Assembly: GCF_025263685.1 (NCBI RefSeq)
Contig: NZ_CP092109.1
Coordinates: 558,001 to 622,000 of the forward strand
Source: Geoalkalibacter halelectricus
Lineage (GTDB): Bacteria > Desulfobacterota > Desulfuromonadia > Desulfuromonadales > Geoalkalibacteraceae
DNA: 64,000 bases
Reading direction: 5' to 3'
This document shows positions 23,953 through 33,340 of the stretch, one piece after another. Both the position numbers and the translations under genes were made by a program. Under the pieces are notes generated by a model. That model was given only the letters and a program-made list of their open reading frames with translations. It made no database searches and was not told the origin of the DNA. Each line of letters starts with the position of its first letter. Position 1 is the first letter of the stretch.

Positions 23953-24648
23953 ATGTCCGACACCAGCCGCCGCATCAAGGACTGGCCCGAGGAGGAACGG
24001 CCGCGGGAAAAACTGCTCGCACGCGGCGCCGAAGCCTTGAGCGACGCCGAGCTTCTCGCCCTGATACTGCGCACCGGCGACGCCACCACCCGCACCAGCG
24101 CCCTGGATCATGCCCGCCTGCTGCTGGCACGCTTCGGCGGCCTGCGCCAGTTGGCCGCGGCGAGCATCGCCGAGTTATGCCTGATCAAGGGCATCGGTCC
24201 GGCGAAGGCCGTGGAAATTCAGGCAGTGTTCCAGATCGCGCGGCGCTTCGCCGATGCCCGCCTGCGCCCCGGCGACCGCTTCACCAGTTCCGAGGAGGTG
24301 TTTCGCTCCTACCATGAACGGCTGCGCGACCACAAACGCGAGGTGTTCTACACTCTGCTCCTCGACAGCAAGAACCGCCTGATTCGCGAAGTGCCCATCT
24401 CCGAGGGCAGCCTCACCGCCAGCATCGTGCATCCGCGCGAGGTCTTCGCGCCGGTGATCCGCGAATCGGCCTCGGCGGTGCTCTTTGTCCACAACCACCC
24501 ATCGGGCGATCCCACCCCCAGCCGCGAGGATCTCGACATCACCCGCCGCCTCAAGGATGTGGGCGAATTGGTCGGCGTGCGGGTTCTCGACCACATCGTG
24601 GTCGGCGACGGACGCTACGTCTCCTTCGCCGACCGGGGATTGCTGTGA
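23953..24648 (+). CDS. radC: RadC/JAB-domain protein
   Basis: A 231-residue RadC protein. It has an N-terminal helix-hairpin-helix region (LCLIKGIGPAKAVEIQAVFQ) and a C-terminal MPN+/JAB metalloprotease-like domain with E...HNHPSGDPTPSREDLDIT and a final DHIVVGDGRYVSF. The zinc ligands (His-x-His, Ser, Asp) are all present. Its role in DNA repair is disputed; RadC is common near mobile elements. An imperfect inverted repeat (GGGACG...CGTCCC) lies upstream at about 23875-23917. Confidence 0.93.
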   Translation: MSDTSRRIKDWPEEERPREKLLARGAEALSDAELLALILRTGDATTRTSALDHARLLLARFGGLRQLAAASIAELCLIKGIGPAKAVEIQAVFQIARRFADARLRPGDRFTSSEEVFRSYHERLRDHKREVFYTLLLDSKNRLIREVPISEGSLTASIVHPREVFAPVIRESASAVLFVHNHPSGDPTPSREDLDITRRLKDVGELVGVRVLDHIVVGDGRYVSFADRGLL

Positions 24649-24771
24649 GGCGGATAGTGGAATGTGGTATCAAATAGTCTGGCCTGTTGTGATAGGCTAT
24701 CAAAAAAGAGCGCCGCGCCAACTCGGACCTGTCTTTGGCCCACATCTCACCCCGCGCACCGAGGAGAGCCG

Positions 24772-24990
24772 ATGAGCATGCCCCTGGAACTGGAAAAAAT
24801 GACGGTTAAGGAAAAACTGCGAGCGTTGGAGCTGCTGTGGGACGATCTGTGCCGCCACGCCGAAGGCGTGCCCTCCCCGAAATGGCACGAAGAAATCCTT
24901 GCCGACCGTGTCATCCGCCATGAGGCGGGAGAGGATCCGGCTCTGGACTGGAGGGCGGCAAAAGAACGCATCCGCAACAACCTGCCGTGA
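24772..24990 (+). CDS. Addiction-module antitoxin (TIGR02574-type)
   Basis: A 72-residue protein with the pattern of the short 'addiction module component' family: KLRALELLWDDLCRHAEGVPSP, EEILADR, and EDPALDWRAAKERIR. The start at ATG 24772 follows GAGGAGA. It overlaps the toxin gene by four bases. It would neutralise the toxin and repress the pair; its DNA-binding region is not obvious. Confidence 0.82.
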   Translation: MSMPLELEKMTVKEKLRALELLWDDLCRHAEGVPSPKWHEEILADRVIRHEAGEDPALDWRAAKERIRNNLP

Positions 24991-25280
24991 GGATTGAAAT
25001 CCTTGCCTCGGCCCAGCAAGATCTGATCGAGGGATATGGATTCTACGAGAAGCAGGAACAAGGGCTGGGCGGCTATTTTCTCGATTCCCTGTTTTCCGAC
25101 ATCGACTCCCTGCAAATTCACGCCGGCGTTCATCCCCTGCATTTTCGCTTTCACCGTTTGCTATCGAAACGGTTTCCGTTCGCAATCTACTACCGAATGC
25201 GCGGCGACTCCGCCCTGGTATTTGCCGTATTGGACTGTCGCCGCAATCCAGCCTGGGTGCGCGAAAAACTTCGCGGATAA
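24987..25280 (+). CDS. RelE/ParE-type toxin
   Basis: A 97-residue RelE/ParE-fold protein starting at GTG inside the antitoxin stop (GTGA overlap). It has the pattern ILASAQQDLIEGYGFYEKQE, then LQIHAGVHPLHFRFHRLLSKRFPFAIYYR and LDCRRNP. Arg residues near the end resemble those of the RelE family. The target (mRNA on ribosomes or gyrase) cannot be told. A complete module with the gene before it. Confidence 0.85.
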   Translation: MRIEILASAQQDLIEGYGFYEKQEQGLGGYFLDSLFSDIDSLQIHAGVHPLHFRFHRLLSKRFPFAIYYRMRGDSALVFAVLDCRRNPAWVREKLRG

Positions 25281-25415
25281 GCGGCCGATGACGACGGAGC
25301 CTGGGACCGTCTAGGGTCCTTGGCGATTTTTGTGAAAACTGGTATGCTTGGACCTTGTTTGCCCTGATTCGGCGGTCGCGACCGCCCAGACCATTCGCTC
25401 CGGGGAGAGCCTTCC

Positions 25416-26150
25416 ATGAAAAAGATTCTGCTCAGCTTTGCCGCCCTGTCCCTGCTGCTGGCCGGCGTGCCGATCCAGGCACCGGCGGCCGCTAAAAACG
25501 ACGGCGGCGCCGGCGCCGCGGCGGCGACCCTCAAGATGACCTTTCCGCGGCTGGAATTCGACGCCGTGCACCCCACCCCCGTCGAGGGCATCTACGAGGT
25601 GGTCAGCGGCGAACGCATCATCTACTTCGTGCCGCGCTCCCAGCACCTGATCTACGGCGAGATCTGGGATGCCCAGGGCCAGAGCCTCACCCGCGCCCGC
25701 CAGGCGCAGATGATGGCCGACCGCATCAAGGATCTGCCCCTGGAAAAAGCGCTTAAAATCGGCGCGGGCAAAAACGAGGTCATCGAAATCACCGATCCCG
25801 ACTGCCCCTTCTGCCGCAAGGCCAGCGAATTTTTGAGCCAGCGCGACGACATCACACGCTACATCTTTTTCTATCCTCTGACCCGCATTCATCCCGAGGC
25901 CGAGGCCAAGGTGCGCTACATCCTGTCCTCGGAGAATCCCGAGGACGCCTACGAGGACGTGATGCGCGGCCGCTACGACGGGCGACCCCTGCCGGATTTT
26001 CAGGACAACAAGCAACTGGAAATCCACCAGGAGATCGTCACCGGTCTCGGCGTGCGCGGCACGCCGAAGTTCTGGGTCAACGGCACCTATCTCTCCGGCG
26101 CCGACCTTCAGGCCATGGAGCAGCTACTCGACGCCGGCCCCAAACGCTGA
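25416..26150 (+). CDS. DsbC/DsbG-like thiol:disulfide interchange protein
   Basis: A 244-residue exported thioredoxin-fold protein with a signal peptide (MKKILLSFAALSLLLAGVPI), an N-terminal dimerisation-like domain (FDAVHPTPVEGIYEVV, IIYFVPRSQHLIYGEIWDA) and a catalytic domain with DCPFC, plus the cis-Pro loop GTPKFWVNG. It resembles the periplasmic isomerases DsbC/DsbG. The active site CPFC is a variant of CGYC. A clear terminator follows 26 bases downstream. Confidence 0.88.
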   Translation: MKKILLSFAALSLLLAGVPIQAPAAAKNDGGAGAAAATLKMTFPRLEFDAVHPTPVEGIYEVVSGERIIYFVPRSQHLIYGEIWDAQGQSLTRARQAQMMADRIKDLPLEKALKIGAGKNEVIEITDPDCPFCRKASEFLSQRDDITRYIFFYPLTRIHPEAEAKVRYILSSENPEDAYEDVMRGRYDGRPLPDFQDNKQLEIHQEIVTGLGVRGTPKFWVNGTYLSGADLQAMEQLLDAGPKR

Positions 26151-26176
26151 ACCCTTTGTGCCCGGGGTAAATTCAG

Positions 26177-26209
26177 CCGGAAGGGCGGCATGCGCCCTTC
26201 CGGTTTTTT
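26177..26209 (+). terminator. Rho-independent terminator after the DsbC-like gene
   Basis: CCGGAAGGGCG-gcatg-CGCCCTTCCGG followed by six T; perfect 11-base stem. Confidence 0.93.
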
Positions 26210-26254
26210 CGTTGCCCCTTGATACCCGGCCGCCCCTAACCTCCCCAGGACCTC

Positions 26255-28630
26255 ATGACCGCGCCACTCAAACCCGAACTTCTCGCCCCCGCCGGCAGCC
26301 TCGAGGCCTTTTTCGCCGCCATGGAAAACGGCGCCGACGCCGTCTACTGCGGCCTGCGCGACTTCAGCGCCCGCGCCAAGGCGAAAAATTTCACCACCGC
26401 CGATCTCGAGGGCATGCTCAACCACGCCCACGGCCAGGGCCGCAAGGTCTACCTGACCCTCAACACCCTGGTCAAGGAAGCCGAGCTGCCCCAGCTGGTG
26501 GACACTCTCGCCACCTTGGAGGCGTTGCGCGTCGACGGGGTGATCCTGCAGGATTTGGCGGTCTGGCGCCTGGCGCGGCGGCATTTTCCCGGCCTTGAGC
26601 TGCACGCCTCAACGCAGATGACTGTCCACAATGCCGCCGGGGTGCGGCAACTCGAACGCATGGGCTTTACCCGCGCGGTTCTGGCGCGGGAGCTGTCCCT
26701 GACAGAGATCGCCGCCATTCGCCGCGAGACGCGTCTGGAACTTGAGCACTTCATCCACGGCGCGCTGTGCTTTGGCTTCTCCGGGCAGTGCTACTTTTCT
26801 TCCTGGCTCGGCGGCAAGAGCGGCAATCGCGGACGCTGTGCCCAACCCTGCCGACGCCGCTACCGCTACCACCAGCAGGAGGGCTACTTCTTTTCGCCCA
26901 ACGATCTCTCGGCCATCGACCTGCTGCCCGAGCTGGCCGCGGCCGGGGTGTGCAGCTTCAAGATCGAGGGGCGCATGAAGAGCGCCGAGTACGTGGCCTC
27001 GGTGGTCGGTGCCTACCGCCGGGTTCTCGATGCCCCGCCCCCAGGGCGCAAGGAGGCGCTACGCGCCGCCAAGGAGCAGCTCAAGCTCTCCTTCGGCCGC
27101 CTGCCGACGCGCGGGTTTCTCACCGGGCCCAATCCCACCGACATCGCCGTGCCTTCCGTGAAGGGCTCCACGGGACGCTTTCTCGGCGAAATCACCGCGG
27201 TGCGCGGCGGCGAGATCAGCTTCAAGACCCGTGATCGCCTGCATTTGGGAGATCGCCTGCGGGTGCAGCCCAAAAGCGATCAGGCCGGCACCGCCTTTAC
27301 CGTCAAGGCCCTGCAGCTCGGGCGCAAACCCGCCAAGCTGGCCCCGCCGGACGCCCTGGTGACGGTGCCGAGCCCCTTCGTCAACCGCTTCCGCAAGGGT
27401 GACGCAGTGTTCAAGGTCTCCTCCGAGCAGGCCTTCACCCTGAGCGACGCGGCCTGCCGCCGCCGCCTGGCCGCGGCCGCGCCGCGCGCCGAAACCATTA
27501 ATCTGAGCGCCCGTCTCGCAGGCGAGCACCTGCATCTGCACGCCCGGTGGAACGAACTGGCCGTGGAGCGCGCCTATCCCGTCACCACCTATCCCGCGCA
27601 AAACAACCCCCTCTCCCCGGACACCCTGCGCGAGGTTTTCGGCCGCAGCGGCGAGGCCCCCCTGCTGCTGGGCGAACTTCATGCCGAGGCCCTGCCGCCG
27701 GTGGTCATTCCGCCCAAGCAGCTCAAGGAAATCCGCCGCGAATTTTATCAGGAGGTGGCCCGCGCCATCGCCGCGAGTCGCGCCGCTTACCGGCGCGAGC
27801 ATCAGCGCGCCGCCCTGGCCGAGCTGCTTCCCGCCGGCGCGCCCCAGGCTGCGGTCGCCAGGGAACTGAGCGTTCTCATCGGCGATCCGCGCGAGGCGCA
27901 TCTGCTCAACGATCCATCCGTGGAGAGACTGTTCATCCCCCTCAGCACCCGCCTGGCGCGTCAGATCGCCCTCGGGGCGCGCAAGCTGCGCAACCGTCGC
28001 GAGCAGATCGTCTGGGATCTGCCCTTTATCCTTTTCGAGCCGGACTGGCAGATTCTCAAACAGGCCGTGGCGGAACTCGTCGCCGCCGGATTTTGCGCCT
28101 TTCGCCTCAACAACCTGGGCCACTTCGAGCTATTCGAAGGCCTTGAGGGGCTGCGCCTGAGCAGCGGCTATCGGCTGTTTTCCCTCAACTCCCAGGCGGT
28201 GCTGGCCTGGCGCGAACTGGGCCTGGGCGAAGTCGGCCTCTACCTGGAGGACGACCGCGACAACCTCGCCGACCTGCTGCGCCGCGACACCGGGGTGCCG
28301 ACCAGCCTCACGATTCACGCGCGGGTGCCGCTGATCACCTCGCGCATCCGCATCAAGGGCGTGCGCTCGGATCGTTCCCTGGTCTCGGATCGCGGCGAGA
28401 AATACAGCGTCGACGATCGCAGCGGCCTTACGGTGCTCACCTCGGAAACGGAGTTCTCCCTGCTCGGCCACCTCCAGGAGCTGCAACGCCTCGGCGCCGC
28501 GCACTTCGTGGTGGAACTCGATCATTGCGGCGCGTTCAGCGAACGCGGCAAGCAGATTCTGGCCGCCGCCAAGGATGACCGGCCCCTGGCGGGAACCTCC
28601 AAATTCAATTTTGAAATGGGGATGGAGTGA
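26255..28630 (+). CDS. U32-family peptidase/RlhA-type protein
   Basis: A 791-residue protein. The N-terminal U32 domain has the family motif (ELLAPAGSLEAFFAAMENGADAVYCG), ASTQMTVHNAAG and the Cys-rich motif FIHGALCFGFSGQCYFSS...GNRGRCAQPCR, which can carry an iron-sulfur cluster. A long C-terminal part (about residues 300-790) resembles the DUF3656 region of RlhA/YdcP. Members of this family hydroxylate 23S rRNA (RlhA) or ubiquinone precursors. Precise substrate not deducible. It converges on the DUF445 gene with only one base between stops. Confidence 0.85.
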   Translation: MTAPLKPELLAPAGSLEAFFAAMENGADAVYCGLRDFSARAKAKNFTTADLEGMLNHAHGQGRKVYLTLNTLVKEAELPQLVDTLATLEALRVDGVILQDLAVWRLARRHFPGLELHASTQMTVHNAAGVRQLERMGFTRAVLARELSLTEIAAIRRETRLELEHFIHGALCFGFSGQCYFSSWLGGKSGNRGRCAQPCRRRYRYHQQEGYFFSPNDLSAIDLLPELAAAGVCSFKIEGRMKSAEYVASVVGAYRRVLDAPPPGRKEALRAAKEQLKLSFGRLPTRGFLTGPNPTDIAVPSVKGSTGRFLGEITAVRGGEISFKTRDRLHLGDRLRVQPKSDQAGTAFTVKALQLGRKPAKLAPPDALVTVPSPFVNRFRKGDAVFKVSSEQAFTLSDAACRRRLAAAAPRAETINLSARLAGEHLHLHARWNELAVERAYPVTTYPAQNNPLSPDTLREVFGRSGEAPLLLGELHAEALPPVVIPPKQLKEIRREFYQEVARAIAASRAAYRREHQRAALAELLPAGAPQAAVARELSVLIGDPREAHLLNDPSVERLFIPLSTRLARQIALGARKLRNRREQIVWDLPFILFEPDWQILKQAVAELVAAGFCAFRLNNLGHFELFEGLEGLRLSSGYRLFSLNSQAVLAWRELGLGEVGLYLEDDRDNLADLLRRDTGVPTSLTIHARVPLITSRIRIKGVRSDRSLVSDRGEKYSVDDRSGLTVLTSETEFSLLGHLQELQRLGAAHFVVELDHCGAFSERGKQILAAAKDDRPLAGTSKFNFEMGME

Positions 28631-28631
28631 C

Positions 28632-30230
28632 TTAGAGCAGGCCCAGAATCAGCAGATTGAGCATACCGATGAAAAATCCCAGCAGGGCGCCGAACAGATT
28701 GATGTACTTGAACTGCTCGCGCATGATGCCCATGAGCAATCCCTCCAGCTTGAGCAGATCCAGGGAATTGACCTTCTCCTCGACCATGCGCTGCACATTG
28801 AGGGTTTCAACCAGGGGCGGCACCTCCTTTTTCAGCAGCTCGCCCAGCTGACGGCACAGTCCTTCCTCAAGCTCCTCGCGCACATCGGCCGGCACCCGCG
28901 CCGAAAGCCGCCCCAGGGGCTTGCGAAACAGCCACTCCTCGAATTTCTCCTCCAGCACCCGCAAGAGCACCTCGCGCGCCGCCGGGGCACGCAGGGCCGC
29001 CAAAATCCGGTCGCAGAGCACCTCGCGCCCCTGGTCCACCCCGCCATCGGGCAACGCCTTGGCGAGCAGCGAGGCGAAACTGCGGTCCTTGAGCCGCTCG
29101 ATGCCGCGCTCGGTCAGGGTCAACGCCGCTTCGCCGGCGCGGCGGCTACGCACGTACTCCACCGCCTTGCCGCGCATGAAACGGCGCACGCCGGCAACCT
29201 TCTCGTAGGGCACTCTTTCCAGATAACTCGCCAGGGAGCGATCCAGCAGCGCATCGATGCGCTCGCGCAGCAGCTGCGCCACCTGGGCCTGGGTCTTTTC
29301 CTCCCGCAGCCAGCGGGCGATCTCGTCGCCGGCCTTGTCGAGAAACTCCGGAATGCGCGCGTAGAGTTTTTCCAGGTTGATAAAGCCGCTCAACAGACCC
29401 GACAGGCCGCCCAGGGAATCGAGAAAGCCCTCGATGGCCTGGCGGCCCTTGATCACCAGGCGGGTGCGAAAGTCGGGATCGTAGAGCATGCCGCCGAATT
29501 TCTCCAGCAGCGGCGGCACCTCTTTTTCCGCCTGCGCCACCAGCACCTCGATGAGGTCGGCGGGCAGCAGCTCGCGCAGGGTGCGCTGCGAGCCGACCCA
29601 CTCATCGGTCTTGGCGTCGATGAACTGCTCGACGGCACGCGCCACGCCCGGTGAGTGCAGAAATCCGCTGATGCGATCATCGAGATGGTCGCGCAGTTGA
29701 CCGTAGCGCTCGGGGGTGAGAAAGCTCTCAAGGTCGCGCGCCAACCATTCATTGCCCTTGCGCCGCACGAATTGCCGAAGCCGACCCTCGAACTCCTCGC
29801 TGTCGAGATAGGCAAACGTCGCCTTGACCAGCTTCCAGCGCAGCACCTCGACCAGTTCACGGAAACGGCCGCGAAAATCGGCGGGCACCAATTGCTCCAG
29901 CGGCCCCAGTTCCTGATCGAGAAACCGCCCGAGCTTATCGGCCACCGCGCCCTTGATCTCACGGCGAAAGCGGTCCTTTTCCAGCGCCCGGCCCACATCG
30001 TCACCGGTCAGCAGATGGCTGCCGACCATCTCCCCCATGCGCGCGGCCAGTTCATGGCGCTTGGCCGGAATGATACCCGGGGTCATGGGAATGCGCACCC
30101 CCAGCAGCCGCCAGGCGCACAGGGGACGAAACAGCATGCGGATGGCGATGTAATTGGTCACGTAACCAATGAACGCCCCCAGCAAGGGGGGCAAAAAATA
30201 AGGCAGAATAGATGTAAAGCCGCTGTCCAT
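28632..30230 (-). CDS. DUF445 membrane protein
   Basis: A 532-residue protein of the DUF445 (YheB/YtfH-like) family. It has an N-terminal hydrophobic helix with FLPPLLGAFIGYVTNYIAIRMLFRP, a long, charged alpha-helical central part, and a C-terminal hydrophobic segment (INLFGALLGFFIGMLNLLIL) that mirrors the first. Function unknown. The internal symmetry of the two ends fits a membrane-anchored long coiled structure, possibly bridging in the periplasm. Confidence 0.83.
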   Translation of the reverse strand: MDSGFTSILPYFLPPLLGAFIGYVTNYIAIRMLFRPLCAWRLLGVRIPMTPGIIPAKRHELAARMGEMVGSHLLTGDDVGRALEKDRFRREIKGAVADKLGRFLDQELGPLEQLVPADFRGRFRELVEVLRWKLVKATFAYLDSEEFEGRLRQFVRRKGNEWLARDLESFLTPERYGQLRDHLDDRISGFLHSPGVARAVEQFIDAKTDEWVGSQRTLRELLPADLIEVLVAQAEKEVPPLLEKFGGMLYDPDFRTRLVIKGRQAIEGFLDSLGGLSGLLSGFINLEKLYARIPEFLDKAGDEIARWLREEKTQAQVAQLLRERIDALLDRSLASYLERVPYEKVAGVRRFMRGKAVEYVRSRRAGEAALTLTERGIERLKDRSFASLLAKALPDGGVDQGREVLCDRILAALRAPAAREVLLRVLEEKFEEWLFRKPLGRLSARVPADVREELEEGLCRQLGELLKKEVPPLVETLNVQRMVEEKVNSLDLLKLEGLLMGIMREQFKYINLFGALLGFFIGMLNLLILGLL

Positions 30231-30367
30231 GAAAAAACCCTCGCGAACCCGGTGGTTGGAAAAGATCAGGGCATCATAGCGCCCCTGCCCGCGCGGGACA
30301 AGTGCGGGAAGTGTGCCGGCAATCTGCTAAAGTTATTTTAAAAAGCTCTCGCGAAAGGATTTGCCCC

Positions 30368-30889
30368 ATGGCCGATGAACCCGTTGTGCCCCAGAAAAAG
30401 CGCCTGCGCATTCGGGATATGAGCATCGACGATTTCTCCACCGTGTTTCATCTGGGAGAAGACATCTTCACCGCCGAATATTCCCCCAGCCTCTATCGCA
30501 CCTGGGATGAATACGAAATCACCACCCTGTTCAACAGCGACAGCGACCTGTGCCTGGTCGCCGAAGTCGAGGGGCAGATCGTCGGTTTTGCCTTGGGAAC
30601 GACGGTGGAGAAGCATCACTCGGCGTGGAAATACGGCTATCTGGTCTGGCTGGGCGTGCGCCCTTACATGCAGAAGCTGCAAATCGGCGCGCGGCTGTTT
30701 CGCGAAATCAAGCGGCGCATGCGCGAGCAGGGGGTGCGCATGATCATCATCGACACCGACGCCGAAAACGAGGCGGCGATCCGCTTTTTCACCAAGCAGG
30801 GCTTCGGCAACATCCAGAAGCACGTCTACATGACCCTGAACCTGGGCCGCAAACGGAAGGGAAAAAAACGCGATGCCGCTGAATCTTGA
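30368..30889 (+). CDS. GNAT family N-acetyltransferase
   Basis: A 173-residue GCN5-related acetyltransferase with VGFALGTTVE, VWLGVRPYMQKLQIGARLFREI (acetyl-CoA binding, with a variant Q/RxxGxG/A motif) and DTDAENEAAIRFFTKQGFG. The start at ATG 30368 follows AAAGGAT. It could modify a protein N-terminus or a small molecule. It overlaps the next gene by 17 bases, implying translational coupling and possibly linked function. Confidence 0.87.
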   Translation: MADEPVVPQKKRLRIRDMSIDDFSTVFHLGEDIFTAEYSPSLYRTWDEYEITTLFNSDSDLCLVAEVEGQIVGFALGTTVEKHHSAWKYGYLVWLGVRPYMQKLQIGARLFREIKRRMREQGVRMIIIDTDAENEAAIRFFTKQGFGNIQKHVYMTLNLGRKRKGKKRDAAES

Positions 30890-32009
30890 AGACCTCTGGA
30901 AGGCCGTTGATCCCGAGCGCCTGCGCCGCCTGCTGGTGGAGATGGTCGATATCTACTCGCCCTCGGGCAAGGAAGAGGACATTCAGCTTTTTCTGGAGGA
31001 GCAGCTGCACGGCGCGGGCTTTGCCGTGCGCCGGCAAGAGGTCGAGGAGGAGCGCTACAACCTGGTCGTGCCCCTGGGCTGGCGGGAGCCGCGCCTCTAC
31101 CTGGTCGGCCATGTGGACACCATCGCCGCCTGGGATCTGGAGGATTACGGGGCGCGCGACGCGCAAGGGCTGATCCACGGCCTGGGCAGCGCCGACATGA
31201 AGGGCGGCTGCGCGGCCATGGTCGAGACCTTTCTCGCCCTGGCGACGGCCCTGCCGCCCGAACAGCGGCCGCCTGTGGGCCTGTTGCTGGTGGTGGGCGA
31301 GGAAGAAAACGGCGACGGCAGCGCGACGTTTCTTGAAAGCACCCGCCCCCCCTGGGTGGTGATCGGCGAACCCACCGGGCTTAATCCCTGCTTCGCCCAT
31401 TACGGCTATCTCGAGGCGGGATTCGTCACCAGCGGGCGGCGCACCCATTCGTCCCTGCCCGAACTCGGCCACAACGCCGTCGAGTCCATGCTGCGCGTGC
31501 TGCTGCACCTGGGGCGCGACCCGCTGTTCGAGCGCTCCAGTTCGGAGATCGCCTATTCCATCCGCGAGCTGACCTCGTCGCGGGCCGGATTCGTGGTACC
31601 CGACCGCTGCGAGGCCTGGATCGATCTGCACCTGCCGCCCACGGGCGACCCGGCCGAGGTGGAAGCGGCCATCCGCGCGCGCGCCGAGACCGCCGAGCGG
31701 TTGATCCCCGACCTCGATCTCGAACTGCAGTTCAACTTTGCCGCGCGAGGCTATGACCTGGGCACGAACAATCCCCTCGCCCGCACCCTCGCCGCCCTCT
31801 ATCCGGAGTTGGGGCTCAAGGGCGGAACCGACGCCTTTCGCTCGCACTCGGACGGCAACCTGTTTTTCGAAGCCGGGGTCAAGCCCCTGATCCTCGGCCC
31901 CGGCGCCCTCGAGGTCGCCCACACCCCCGACGAACACACCCCCTTCGCCGAGGTGCTGGCGGCGGCCAAGATCTACGCGGCCCTGTGCATGCAGGCGGAT
32001 TCCCTGTAG
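30873..32009 (+). CDS. M20-family metallopeptidase/deacylase
   Basis: A 378-residue ArgE/DapE/M20-type zinc hydrolase with the first metal motif LYLVGHVDTI, the second GSADMKGG, the Glu pair VVGEEENGDGS, and C-terminal HTPDEHTPF. The dimerisation domain lies around residues 170-285. The substrate could be an acyl amino acid or a dipeptide. The last codon runs into a palindromic element, which supplies the TAG stop. Coupled to the upstream acetyltransferase by overlap. Confidence 0.88.
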   Translation: MPLNLEDLWKAVDPERLRRLLVEMVDIYSPSGKEEDIQLFLEEQLHGAGFAVRRQEVEEERYNLVVPLGWREPRLYLVGHVDTIAAWDLEDYGARDAQGLIHGLGSADMKGGCAAMVETFLALATALPPEQRPPVGLLLVVGEEENGDGSATFLESTRPPWVVIGEPTGLNPCFAHYGYLEAGFVTSGRRTHSSLPELGHNAVESMLRVLLHLGRDPLFERSSSEIAYSIRELTSSRAGFVVPDRCEAWIDLHLPPTGDPAEVEAAIRARAETAERLIPDLDLELQFNFAARGYDLGTNNPLARTLAALYPELGLKGGTDAFRSHSDGNLFFEAGVKPLILGPGALEVAHTPDEHTPFAEVLAAAKIYAALCMQADSL

Positions 32010-32267
32010 GGGCGCAGCGTGCTGCGCCCTGGGCGGCGGTCATCGGCCCGACCCGAGGTGACACACCCAGGGCGACGCATGCGTCGCCCCTACAAAAACA
32101 CCCCTGGGCGACCCGGCGGGTCGCCCCTACGTCACCCCGAAAGGCGCACATCGGTGCGCCCCTACCGGAAAATCAACCCGGATCGTTGTAGGGGCGCACC
32201 GACGTGCGCCCTGGGCGGACGCAGTCCGCCCCTACGACGGCATGGGCGCAGCATGCTGCGCCCCTAC
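32006..32267. repeat. Cluster of GTAGGGGC palindromic elements
   Basis: About eight short hairpins fill the gap between two convergent genes. Stem words include GCGCAGC/GCTGCGC, GCGACGC/GCGTCGC, GCGACCC/GGGTCGC, GCGCAC/GTGCGC, GCGGAC/GTCCGC, each joined by CCCTGGG and bounded by GTAGGGGC or GCCCCTAC. The left edge supplies the M20 stop and the right edge supplies the nucleotidyltransferase stop. Copies seem nested or partly deleted (around 32030-32070). Confidence 0.88.
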
Positions 32268-33262
32268 GTCATCTCCACCAGGGAATGGTCGCCGATGTTC
32301 ATGCGCCGGGCGCTGCCCACCAGCCGCGCCGAATCGCCGATGATCGACCCGTCGAGGATCATGGCGCGCACCTCGCTGTCGGCATTGATGATGGAGTCGC
32401 GCACGATGCTCTCGGTGATGACGCTGCCGGCGGCGACGCTGACGTTGGGGCCGAGGATGGCGTTGCGCACCACCGCGCCCTTCTCGATGTGCACCGGTTC
32501 GATGAGCACCGTGTCGGTGGCCTCGCCGTGGACATGATGGCGATCGCGCAACAGGTAGCGGTTGGTCTCCAGCAGGGTCTCGGGCTTGCCGCAATCGAGC
32601 CAGGCGTCGATGGTGGGGGCCTTGAGCTTGAGACCCGCGCGGATCATGTTCATGAACACCGCCGGCAGGTAGTACTCGCCCTTGACGGTTTCGCCGGCCT
32701 GAATGGTCTTTTCGAGAAAGTCCATGAAACCGCGGCCGTCCTTGAGGTAATAAAGCCCCACCTGGGCCAGGCGAGAAACCGGCGTGTCGGGCTTCTCCAC
32801 CATATCGACGATCAACCCCTGATCGTCGACCACGTTGACGCCGAAGCGCTGATAATCCTCGACTTCCTTGGAGTAGATGAGCCCGTCGCAGTCGGCGCAG
32901 AGTTGCGGAATGCGGTCGAGGTCGGTGACGAAGATGGTGTCGTTGAACACCACCAGCACGTCGTCGCCCTTGTTGATGCGCGGCGCGGCCAGGGACACCG
33001 CATGGGCCGGGCCGAGGCGCTCCTGCTGCACGGTGGCCCAGCAGTTGAGTTGGGGGAATTTTTCGGCCATGAAGGCCATGACCTGCGGGCCGTTTTCGTC
33101 ATCGTTGATGAAAATGTATTCGTCGGCATCGAGGGACGCGAGGCGCGAGACGATGTGCTCGAGCACCGTCTTGCCCGCCACGTGCACCAGGGATTTGGCC
33201 TTGGTATGGGTGTGGGGGCGCAACCGCGTGCCCTTGCCGGCGGTGGGAAGAACTATCTTCAT
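32264..33262 (-). CDS. Sugar-phosphate nucleotidyltransferase
   Basis: A 332-residue enzyme. The N-terminal Rossmann-like pyrophosphorylase domain has the signature LPTAGKGTRLRPHTHTKAKSL, DDVLVVFNDTIF and GEYYLPAVF. The C-terminal left-handed beta-helix is made of hexapeptide repeats (AVVRNAILGPNVSVAAGSVI). It fits glucose-1-phosphate thymidylyl/uridylyltransferase-type enzymes. The exact sugar and nucleotide are not evident. ATG 33262 follows AGGAGG by eight bases. Its stop TAG comes from the palindromic repeat edge at 32264-32266. Confidence 0.85.
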   Translation of the reverse strand: MKIVLPTAGKGTRLRPHTHTKAKSLVHVAGKTVLEHIVSRLASLDADEYIFINDDENGPQVMAFMAEKFPQLNCWATVQQERLGPAHAVSLAAPRINKGDDVLVVFNDTIFVTDLDRIPQLCADCDGLIYSKEVEDYQRFGVNVVDDQGLIVDMVEKPDTPVSRLAQVGLYYLKDGRGFMDFLEKTIQAGETVKGEYYLPAVFMNMIRAGLKLKAPTIDAWLDCGKPETLLETNRYLLRDRHHVHGEATDTVLIEPVHIEKGAVVRNAILGPNVSVAAGSVITESIVRDSIINADSEVRAMILDGSIIGDSARLVGSARRMNIGDHSLVEMT

Positions 33263-33340
33263 CTGTCGAATCCTCCTTTGGGTCTTGCCAGGGAAACAGG
33301 AAATCCGCTAACCTTCGCCCGCGGATGGTAAAAACCCGGT

